Positions 1-5,246 of a stretch of 5,246 bases of DNA are shown here, piece after piece. Origin of the DNA: Candidatus Moranbacteria bacterium UBA2206 (GTDB taxonomy: Bacteria > Patescibacteriota > Minisyncoccia > Moranbacterales > UBA2206); assembly GCA_002328565.1 (NCBI GenBank), contig DCUU01000013.1:427-5672 (forward strand), written 5' to 3'. Under the pieces are notes generated by a model. It was not told the DNA's origin. It worked only from the letters and a program-made list of their open reading frames with translations, and did not search any database. Within the stretch, counting starts at the first letter, position 1. Every line of letters begins with the position of its first letter. Both the position numbers and the translations under genes were made by a program.

Positions 1-636
1 TCTCACCAGCTCGGCGTGCGCGGCGAGAAGCAGCTCCTGGCAATCCTGCATGCTCAACTCCCGGCTGATGGCTGCCTGGATAAACCTTCGAATCATGCGA
101 TCCGGTTTGATGAAGTTTTCATCGCCAGCCAGCATGTAGAAATAACGGGTGGAGAGACCGCTTCCCTGCCCCGGGATTCTGGCGATTTCTGCTTCAAATT
201 TCTCATTCCCCAAAATTTTCTCGACATCCTGTAAGTACTCCACGTCAAATTTCTGGACCACACTGGCAAATCGATAAGCTGCTTCTGCTTTCAGGATACC
301 ATTGCGGGTGGAGGTGCGTTGTTTGTTCTGGTAAATCTTCTCCGCCATTTCCTGAAAAGTGAAACCTTCATGAAATTGGATAAATGAGGATACAGAGAGT
401 TGTTCGGATTGGGGATCCAGGTCTTTTTCTCGCAAACGCGTGACGTCAAAATGATTACAAAACCGTTTGACTGTGTTTTCGGTGGATGTGTAGCGAACGC
501 CTATGGAAAATACCGCATCGATGATGCACAGTGGTAGATTTTGGTAACCGTACGCTTCGGCTTGGACGAGGTCGTTGAAATTTAGTTTATTTTTGCAATA
601 TGTAACAAGTTTTAGAATTTCTGTTTTGGTTAGCGT
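1..636 (-). other. HhH-GPD (endonuclease III/MutY-like) domain, C-terminal part of the fusion, truncated by window edge
   Basis: Residues 565-775 of the long frame look like a complete small protein of about 200 aa rather than a linker extension. Seen directly: LCIIDAVFSIGVRYTST at 599-615, a TSTRNGILKAEA stretch at 672-683, IPGQGSG at 717-723, and KPDRMIRRF at 740-748. In HhH-GPD glycosylases the hairpin reads LPGVGxKTA and is followed by a VDTHV motif with the catalytic aspartate. The order and spacing match, with D742 as the aspartate. The lysine that makes bifunctional glycosylases also act as AP lyases aligns with a glycine (G723), so any activity would be monofunctional or binding only. 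No Fe-S cysteine cluster can be judged because the end is cut off. GC is about 47-63%, well above the preceding half of the frame. Glycosylase activity is not proven. Confidence 0.6.
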
Positions 637-2325
637 GAAGTTTTCCCTGGGTGTGATTTGAGATTGTTTTTGATCCAGTTCTGATTTATAACCCCAATTA
701 TTATTAGTACATTGAACCCAAATTGCGCAAATCGAATTAATTAAGGATCTTATACAAAAAACATATTGCCCTTGCAATAAATTTGGATCATCTAATACTA
801 AGTGACTTGAAAAATTTCTGATTAAAGTCGCTAGAGCTAAATTTGCTCCAATAAATTCAAATTCTGAATTAATCATTGTTATTTTATTATTGTATTTTGA
901 TAAATTAGTTAGAAACTGTCTTTTATTTTTAGCGTTCCAAAAAGGATATTTATTATAAAAATGTAAAATATTTGATTTTGAATCACAAAAAATAAATTCT
1001 ATTAACTTCCCCATTCCAGCCTTTGGATTATTCTCTAATTTTTGTTTTGTTTGATCGTCACTTTTATCTTGAATTATTATTCTCATCAACGTTTCTGGTA
1101 ATGAAGCAAGCATTTTTAAGTAAATAAAAGTGATTGTATGGTGCCAAGAAGAAAATTTATGAAATTCTTTGTTTAATTCAGTAATTACATATTCAAACCA
1201 TGAAATATTCACAATTTCTGAGTAATTAAAGAAATTTTCAATGTCAATTTCATTAATTTTCATAGTTGTACAAATTTTATTATATTCTTTGATGTAATGA
1301 TTTATGAAATTCGTTGATTCTTCACGAGCCTGTAATCTTCTATTCGGAAAAAGCAATTCTAAATAATCTTTCAAGAATATGCTTATCCTCCCAGCACGCT
1401 TTGAAATTTCGAGTGTGTCCATTCCAGTCACATATTGAATAAATTCTGTTAAATTCCAGATATCCTTTTTTAATGTATGAGAGAGTTTTGTTCTTTCTGA
1501 ATTCTCATAGCATGAATATAATTCCATTATTTTTCTAAGAAACAGAAATAATTGTTCATCACTTAATTTGAAACGATTTATTGTTTCAAGAGCAAATAAT
1601 TTTATACAATTAGAAAATCTTTTTTGTTCAGGTTTATCTAAAATTATTATTCCATCATCATTTGGTGTACGCTCACGCAGAAATTCTTTTTGATAATAAA
1701 TAAAATTTGTTTGAAAAAATGATAATGCGTCAAATAAATGATTCAAATCTTCACTATTACTGTGATTGAACTCCCGAAATTGAACCAGATAATTATTGTC
1801 TTTGTACATTTTCCTAAATAATTTTCTTGCTTCAAACAATTCATAAATTTGCCAATAATGATAATAGTGTGTAGCTGATGGTTCTTTAAATGTGTTGTTG
1901 TCAATTTTCACTTGGATATAAAAATTATCCCATGGGACAAATTCATTTTCTGAAGGTTTTTGCAACCCTTCTAACCCCCAATTATTATCAATTGGATGTA
2001 AATAATTTTTAGGTGTTTCATTATGATTAGGAAATCTTAATGCCCAATCAAGATCATTAAATTCTATATATTTGTCATCAAAAATAAAAACTCTTTTGCT
2101 TGTATGTTGAGACTCCCAAAAACCAAATGCGTAATCATCTGGCATAATGATTCTAGCTGCTGGGAACAGTAATTTGTTTTTTTCATATTCCTCTAATTCA
2201 TCGTCGGAAACACTTTTTAATCCAACCAAATCGCATAATGAAATAAAATCGCTAGATTTTAAATACCTTTTACCAAAAAATCTCCAGGAAAGACTTAATT
2301 CAATATTATCTGGCGTGAATATCAT
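1..2325 (-). CDS. Large HEPN-like protein fused in frame to an HhH-GPD-like domain (3' end beyond window)
   Basis: An uninterrupted frame of 775 codons runs from the ATG at 2323-2325 to the left edge with no stop, so the C-terminus is missing. The start is the first available: an in-frame TAA abuts it, and AGAGGA (2329-2334) lies three bases upstream of that ATG. Residues 1-545 are AT-rich, mostly helical and not a family I can name. Residues 20-60 (CDLVG, then YEKNKLLFPAARI) loosely recall a MerR-like or winged-helix DNA-binding segment. Residues 440-540 contain RNFSSH (R503 to H508), which fits the HEPN ribonuclease signature Rx4-6H. From residue 565 a second domain resembles HhH-GPD DNA glycosylases, with IPGQGSG at 717-723 and KPDRM at 740-744. 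It is the third gene of the cassette, 112 bases after the Shedu gene. The frame is certain; the domain names are inference from motifs. Confidence 0.8.
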   Translation of the reverse strand, partial: MIFTPDNIELSLSWRFFGKRYLKSSDFISLCDLVGLKSVSDDELEEYEKNKLLFPAARIIMPDDYAFGFWESQHTSKRVFIFDDKYIEFNDLDWALRFPNHNETPKNYLHPIDNNWGLEGLQKPSENEFVPWDNFYIQVKIDNNTFKEPSATHYYHYWQIYELFEARKLFRKMYKDNNYLVQFREFNHSNSEDLNHLFDALSFFQTNFIYYQKEFLRERTPNDDGIIILDKPEQKRFSNCIKLFALETINRFKLSDEQLFLFLRKIMELYSCYENSERTKLSHTLKKDIWNLTEFIQYVTGMDTLEISKRAGRISIFLKDYLELLFPNRRLQAREESTNFINHYIKEYNKICTTMKINEIDIENFFNYSEIVNISWFEYVITELNKEFHKFSSWHHTITFIYLKMLASLPETLMRIIIQDKSDDQTKQKLENNPKAGMGKLIEFIFCDSKSNILHFYNKYPFWNAKNKRQFLTNLSKYNNKITMINSEFEFIGANLALATLIRNFSSHLVLDDPNLLQGQYVFCIRSLINSICAIWVQCTNNNWGYKSELDQKQSQITPRENFTLTKTEILKLVTYCKNKLNFNDLVQAEAYGYQNLPLCIIDAVFSIGVRYTSTENTVKRFCNHFDVTRLREKDLDPQSEQLSVSSFIQFHEGFTFQEMAEKIYQNKQRTSTRNGILKAEAAYRFASVVQKFDVEYLQDVEKILGNEKFEAEIARIPGQGSGLSTRYFYMLAGDENFIKPDRMIRRFIQAAISRELSMQDCQELLLAAHAELVR
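641..648 (-). promoter_or_regulatory. Relic ribosome binding site at the fusion junction
   Basis: On the minus strand AGGGAAAA is followed, seven bases after AGGGA, by ACG (634-636), and then CTA ACC AAA ACA, the beginning of the HhH-GPD-like domain. A normal gene would have ATG at this spot. One T-to-C change would explain the ACG. I read this as the leftover start region of a once independent gene; it may not function now. Confidence 0.4.
706..1008 (-). other. HEPN-like segment with an RNxxxH motif inside the fusion protein
   Basis: Residues 440-540 of the long frame. The motif RNFSSH has its arginine codon at 817-819 and its histidine codon at 802-804. It sits in a predicted helix (LALATLIRNFSSHLV), is followed by DDP, and then by a hydrophobic helix ending in SICAIW. 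HEPN RNases of toxin-antitoxin, Abi and CRISPR effector proteins carry Rx4-6H, often as RN followed by H, in the last helix pair. The position near the natural C-terminus of the AT-rich half fits that. The assignment rests on one motif and helical character, so a chance match is possible. Confidence 0.45.
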
Positions 2326-2397
2326 TTATCCTCTTTATTTGAACTAAAAAATGGTTGTAAATTGCACATACAATAACTAAATTACCAAAAGAATTAT

Positions 2398-2425
2398 TTT
2401 ATAGAATTTAATGCTAGCTTATGAA
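2398..2425 (-). promoter_or_regulatory. Possible sigma-70 type promoter ahead of the HEPN/HhH fusion gene
   Basis: Minus-strand TTCATA (2420-2425) and TATAAA (2398-2403) are separated by 16 bases. They match the -35 consensus at 4 of 6 and the -10 consensus at 5 of 6. The pair lies in the 112-base gap between the Shedu stop and the fusion ATG. The gap is very AT-rich, so chance matches are common. Read-through from the Shedu gene is equally possible. Confidence 0.3.
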
Positions 2426-2437
2426 TTGCATTTTTCC

Positions 2438-3667
2438 CTATTCCAAATTAAGATTCTCAATATAAATCTTTTTCCTTTGATTTTTCAAACGTTCAAGTAA
2501 TTCATCATAAAGCACAATTTCAACGTTTTTCAAAGACATTCTTAAGATACGAAAATCTTCTCGCTTTTTTTCATTATCCAATTGATTACTGTGACCCATG
2601 ATTACTACTGCTCTGGGTCGGACAACTTTTACATTAATATCAAGCTCTCGAGTTATATCTTCTTTCAGCTCTGGCGCTTTACGCTCGGCGTTATATAGAT
2701 ATTTTTCAGCTTGTGTAATGGCTTTTATGGCTTCTGAATTCCAATAATAATTTCCACGGTCGGTTGATCCAGCTAGTAACTTAGTGTTTGGTTTTTTTAT
2801 CTCGAACAAATCTAAATAACCTTGAGAATCAATTAATCCAAAATCAACATTTCTGCTTCCGGCTAACACTACATTCAACTCTGAAATTAATTTTATATAT
2901 TTTGACTCAACCAGAAATAAGTTCTTTTTTAGAAAATCCCCCCATTTGGATTCAGGTGGACTTTCTTCTATTAATTTCTCAAAAATTAAAATCACTTCAT
3001 TCAATGCTACCTCATCCACTTTGATTTTTGCTGCACCGAACAATTTCCAACGGCTAGATGTGGATTTGTATCTTGTCTTTAATAAAGTTTCTACAAAGTC
3101 TAAGATTTTTTTTACCTGTGCAGGATTTAGATATTCAATGACACTTTCTTCAAGTAGACTAATCAATCTAGAACTACGAGTTGATCCAGATATTAATTTT
3201 TTCTCATAATGATTCGGAAAGATGTTATTAAAATAGTAATCTATTGAAGCTCTTCTATCTTTTTTGGCTGTAGATGCGATATTGACTTGTGACCTTCTGA
3301 TTTTTTGAAAGCTCGAATAGTTGAGTACCATTTGGTACTCATCTTTATTTTTAACTTTCCGAATCGAATCTTCTTGAGTTTTTGAAATCATCAATGAAAT
3401 CACGTTTTTTTCACGAAGTTTGGATGATAAATAATAACTCACCCCTCTAATATAACCAGCTTCAGAAAATTCGCCTGGAAGATAAATGAACCCTTCTAAT
3501 GTGATTTTCGTAATAGGAAAACCATCAGAAGCTTTTGGATAAAATTCGATTATCTGCTGACTTGGTAGGAATTTATATACTTGAAATCTGTCGTCAGGGT
3601 TATCTGTATGAAAAGCTTCTATATATTCAACCCCATCCACTATTACTCGCTCAAAATCCCAAGGCAT
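2438..3667 (-). CDS. sduA: Shedu anti-phage nuclease (SduA, DUF4263 domain)
   Basis: This is a 409-aa protein of normal Shedu length. Shedu is a single-gene anti-phage defence family whose C-terminal DUF4263 domain is a PD-(D/E)xK nuclease acting on DNA. The domain spans about residues 235-395. Visible core: SKWGDFL at 240-246, VDFGLID at 274-280 with D275, FEIKKP at 288-293 giving the E289-x-K291 pair, then WNSEAIKAITQAEKYL at 309-324 with Q319 and a tyrosine, the usual Shedu helix after the active site. All the expected catalytic positions are present, so it should be active. Residues 1-180 form a divergent, partly beta-rich N-terminal region of the kind that varies among Shedu proteins and probably senses DNA or regulates the nuclease. 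The start has AAGGAGA (3674-3680) six bases upstream. It follows the ParB-like membrane gene by 27 bases, so the two are probably cotranscribed. Confidence 0.88.
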   Translation of the reverse strand: MPWDFERVIVDGVEYIEAFHTDNPDDRFQVYKFLPSQQIIEFYPKASDGFPITKITLEGFIYLPGEFSEAGYIRGVSYYLSSKLREKNVISLMISKTQEDSIRKVKNKDEYQMVLNYSSFQKIRRSQVNIASTAKKDRRASIDYYFNNIFPNHYEKKLISGSTRSSRLISLLEESVIEYLNPAQVKKILDFVETLLKTRYKSTSSRWKLFGAAKIKVDEVALNEVILIFEKLIEESPPESKWGDFLKKNLFLVESKYIKLISELNVVLAGSRNVDFGLIDSQGYLDLFEIKKPNTKLLAGSTDRGNYYWNSEAIKAITQAEKYLYNAERKAPELKEDITRELDINVKVVRPRAVVIMGHSNQLDNEKKREDFRILRMSLKNVEIVLYDELLERLKNQRKKIYIENLNLE

Positions 3668-3694
3668 TAATACTCTCCTTTATAAAGAAATTCA

Positions 3695-4708
3695 TCAAAG
3701 AAACGCTCTTATCAAGGCTACAATCGCTGTTACTAAAGAAAATAATGCAACAAGGATATTGCCAATAATTTCAAAGTTTGCTTTCTTCTTTTGTTCAGGT
3801 TGAATAAAGATGCCTTTTTGTGTTGATTTCTTCCAATCAAAAAGGTAAGGAACACCTTGAAAAAACATTGGACCGCCAATAGTTAGTAATATCATCGCGA
3901 TTATTTTAGAAGCAACCAAAAAATTTTCTGAAACTATCTGCTGCAGAATTAGAATAAACAACAAAATCGATGGAACTAGAAAAAGAAGACTTACACCCCA
4001 ATAACCCCAAACTTCTCTGTTTACATAGTTTTCGACTTCAAGTAAAGCCCCAGCAAAACTTATTAATACTAGAATCAAACCTGTTACAGAGAAAAACCAT
4101 TTCCAATCTGAAGTTATAGAAAATAATGTTGGAGTGAAAAAAGCCATAGCTCCCCACAACCAAAGGTCAGCCACTATTGCAAAGCCTAATCCCTTTGGAT
4201 TAATCTTCTCTTCAAAGTTGGTTGCCAAATAAGCATTTATTTTCTTATATTTTATTTCACCACCTAGGATTTTCATCGCATATCCCAAAGATCTATGACA
4301 TCCATCATGTATGTACTTGAATGCTCCCGATATTTCCAATTCGGTCTCTTTTAGATCTCTCAAAACGATTGGCGCAAGAGCACTTTTACTTCTAATCCAA
4401 TCTTCGGTCTTGGCTATTATCCTGGTTAATTTCCAACACCCTTCTCCTAAGTTTTTACCTTCTTCAAGGTTTCGTTTTGCATTACCTGCTACGACACCTA
4501 ATTTTCGATCACTATTTTCAGGTACAATGTGTCGAACCTCATTGTTTGAAAGAAAAACATTATTTAAAAATTCTTCTTTTACAAGTTCAACTAAGTAAAA
4601 ATATTTATGTGGTTCAATATTATTTTTTGTGTCTTCTTTGTTAAAACTACCCAGATAATCAAGATGTTTTTGAACCTCTTCAAAACTTGCTTCTCGAATT
4701 ATTTTCAT
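3695..4708 (-). CDS. Membrane protein with N-terminal ParB/sulfiredoxin-like domain
   Basis: A 337-aa protein in two parts. Residues 1-165 are soluble. They carry APIVLRDL at 112-119 followed by KYIHDGCHR at 131-139 and then LGYAMKILGG, closely following the ParB/Srx-fold pattern in which a PIxV strand is followed by a DGxxR motif; DndB and the DUF262 domain of GmrSD have the similar DGQHR or DGQQR. Residues 170-337 contain about five hydrophobic spans, near 173-197, 204-223, 234-256, 265-284 and 313-335, with no signal peptide. The protein should therefore be anchored in the inner membrane with a nucleotide-handling or DNA-related cytoplasmic head. It is the first gene of the cassette and sits 27 bases before the Shedu gene. 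Its RBS, TAGGAGA at 4716-4722, is seven bases from the ATG. I do not know this domain combination from a characterised system. The membrane calls are firm; the ParB/Srx assignment is moderate. Confidence 0.75.
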   Translation of the reverse strand: MKIIREASFEEVQKHLDYLGSFNKEDTKNNIEPHKYFYLVELVKEEFLNNVFLSNNEVRHIVPENSDRKLGVVAGNAKRNLEEGKNLGEGCWKLTRIIAKTEDWIRSKSALAPIVLRDLKETELEISGAFKYIHDGCHRSLGYAMKILGGEIKYKKINAYLATNFEEKINPKGLGFAIVADLWLWGAMAFFTPTLFSITSDWKWFFSVTGLILVLISFAGALLEVENYVNREVWGYWGVSLLFLVPSILLFILILQQIVSENFLVASKIIAMILLTIGGPMFFQGVPYLFDWKKSTQKGIFIQPEQKKKANFEIIGNILVALFSLVTAIVALIRAFL

Positions 4709-4749
4709 TAGTTACTCTCCTACCAACTCAACGAAGTATATATTAGGTA

Positions 4750-4763
4750 GATATTTGATATTT
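4750..4763. repeat. Tandem 7-bp repeat upstream of the cassette
   Basis: The heptamer GATATTT occurs twice head to tail, about 42 bases before the ATG of the membrane-protein gene. It could be a binding site for a regulator, but in sequence this AT-rich a short duplication may be chance. Confidence 0.3.
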
Positions 4764-4837
4764 ATGTAGCAGTATCTTTTGAATTTTTCTACCAGCTTAA
4801 TAATGGATCAAGATATTTTCTAAATAGTTGAGAATTT

Positions 4838-4862
4838 AAAAAAAACGACGACCTGAATCATC
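4838..4862 (-). terminator. Possible Rho-independent terminator of hsdR
   Basis: On the minus strand GATGA (4858-4862) can pair with TCGTC (4847-4851), with one G-T wobble, around a six-base loop. One G later comes a run of eight Ts (4838-4845). It begins 16 bases after the hsdR stop codon, where a terminator would be expected. The stem is only five pairs, so strength is doubtful. Confidence 0.4.
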
Positions 4863-4878
4863 TTAAACAGATATTCTC

Positions 4879-5246
4879 CTACCCGCCCCTCCCCACATAC
4901 AATTCCTTCTGAAACCCAATAAACAACTCCCGGATCCCCTCGACACTGCCCAGCATCCGGATGGCATCCGGCAGGGTGAAGTACTTGAGTTTCAGCAGCT
5001 CCGGCAGTTTCTCCACCGAGAGTTCCTCCACGCCGTCGCTGATGTACTGTGAGAGCACAAATTCGATGAATTCTTTTTCGTGCGGGTTGAGGGTTTTGAA
5101 GATGCGCGGCTGGGAATGGGCGACGCGTACTTCGCGCGGGATGGGTGGCTCGGCATTGGCGACGTATTTGAGCACGTCGAACAGGTCGCTGTTTTCGGCG
5201 TCGATCAGGTTTTGCAGGGTGGCCAGGGTGGCTTTGCCATAGCCGG
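4879..5246 (-). CDS. hsdR: Type I restriction enzyme, R subunit, C-terminal fragment (5' end beyond window)
   Basis: The frame enters from the right edge and ends at TAG (4879-4881), giving about 121 residues. HsdR is the translocase/endonuclease subunit of type I restriction-modification complexes with HsdM and HsdS. The fragment is its C-terminal helical region, which in this family docks onto the methylase core. The visible stretch DLFDVLKYVANAEPPIPR matches the family pattern DVLxYVAxAxPPxxRxxR, followed by FIEFVLSQYISDGVEEL, LPELLKLKY and the terminal GSVEGIRELFIGFQKELYV. The GTG at 5173-5175 is an internal valine, not a start: the frame is open and family-like upstream of it. The helicase and nuclease domains lie outside the window. 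GC is about 70% in places, unlike the genes downstream. I see no damage in the portion present. Confidence 0.85.
   Translation of the reverse strand, partial: GYGKATLATLQNLIDAENSDLFDVLKYVANAEPPIPREVRVAHSQPRIFKTLNPHEKEFIEFVLSQYISDGVEELSVEKLPELLKLKYFTLPDAIRMLGSVEGIRELFIGFQKELYVGRGG

Larger units (their letters stand above)
650..4870. mobile_element. AT-rich cargo cassette inserted between GC-rich flanks (boundaries approximate)
   Basis: Sixty-base blocks counted by eye give 63% GC at 1-60 and 70% at 5101-5160, but 18% at 1201-1260 and 25% at 4201-4260. The change is abrupt on the right, at the hsdR stop codon, and falls on the left at the join inside the long fusion frame. The block holds the ParB-like membrane gene, Shedu and the HEPN-like part. 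I see no integrase, transposase, target-site duplication or terminal inverted repeat, so the mechanism is unknown; homologous exchange between defence-island variants is one option. Confidence 0.5.
4709..4878. other. AT-rich gap between hsdR and the cassette
   Basis: No gene is visible in these 170 bases. The gap holds a terminator-like hairpin next to the hsdR stop, a tandem 7-base repeat, and the ribosome binding site of the membrane-protein gene. It should also contain the cassette promoter. I found a -10-like TAATAT on the minus strand, but no acceptable -35 at proper spacing, so I do not call one. Confidence 0.6.

Noticed and set aside
16..234. Plus-strand frame of 72 codons
   Set aside because: It lies opposite well-supported HhH-GPD-like coding sequence and its translation has no recognisable features.
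1..636. RhuM-family virulence protein, often found inside type I R-M loci
   Set aside because: The IPGQGSG hairpin followed by KPDRM fits an HhH-GPD-like fold better, and I see no RhuM-type N-terminal motifs.
2147..2347. Plus-strand frame of 66 codons over the start of the fusion gene
   Set aside because: It is antisense to the N-terminus of the long frame, lacks a convincing ribosome binding site and has low-complexity composition.
2410..2432. Terminator hairpin after the Shedu gene
   Set aside because: The AATGC/GCATT stem is only five AT-rich pairs around a 13-base loop, with no T run following on the minus strand.
4879..5175. A separate 98-aa gene starting at GTG 5173-5175
   Set aside because: The frame stays open to the right edge and encodes family-typical HsdR sequence before the GTG, so this is only the tail of a larger gene.
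1..5246. CRISPR array, tRNA, rRNA, insertion sequence or integrase gene
   Set aside because: I saw no spaced direct repeats, cloverleaf-like sequence, transposase motifs or terminal inverted repeats anywhere in the window.

Overview
The window holds part of a bacterial anti-phage defence island with every gene on the minus strand, so it reads from right to left. The right edge (about 70% GC at 5101-5160) carries the 3' end of a type I restriction subunit gene (hsdR). The left edge (63% GC at 1-60) carries a helix-hairpin-helix DNA-glycosylase-like domain. Between them lies a block of about 4.2 kb with far lower GC (18% at 1201-1260, 25% at 4201-4260). This pattern points to a moderately GC-rich bacterial host with an AT-rich cargo cassette acquired beside a restriction-modification locus. 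I cannot name the species.

In transcription order the layout is: (1) the hsdR C-terminus, 5246 to 4879, with a weak terminator-like hairpin and T8 run just after it; (2) a 170-base AT-rich gap with no gene; (3) a 337-aa protein with a ParB/sulfiredoxin-like soluble N-terminus (DGCHR motif) and about five C-terminal membrane helices; (4) after 27 bases, a 409-aa Shedu (SduA, DUF4263) nuclease; (5) a 112-base gap with a possible promoter; (6) a very long reading frame of at least 775 codons, from 2325 and running off the left edge.

The long frame appears to be two proteins joined in frame. Residues 1 to about 545 form an AT-rich, unrecognised helical protein ending in a HEPN-like segment (RNFSSH). 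Residues from about 565 onward form the GC-richer HhH-GPD-like domain. At the join are a Shine-Dalgarno-like AGGGA and, seven bases later, an ACG where a start codon would be expected. This suggests the glycosylase-like gene was once separate and became fused to the incoming cassette.

As inference, the cassette gives the locus a DNA nuclease (Shedu), a membrane-anchored ParB/Srx-fold partner and a possible RNase of HEPN type, next to a type I R-M system. The Shedu and membrane-protein pair and the HEPN/HhH fusion are the parts most worth a second look.
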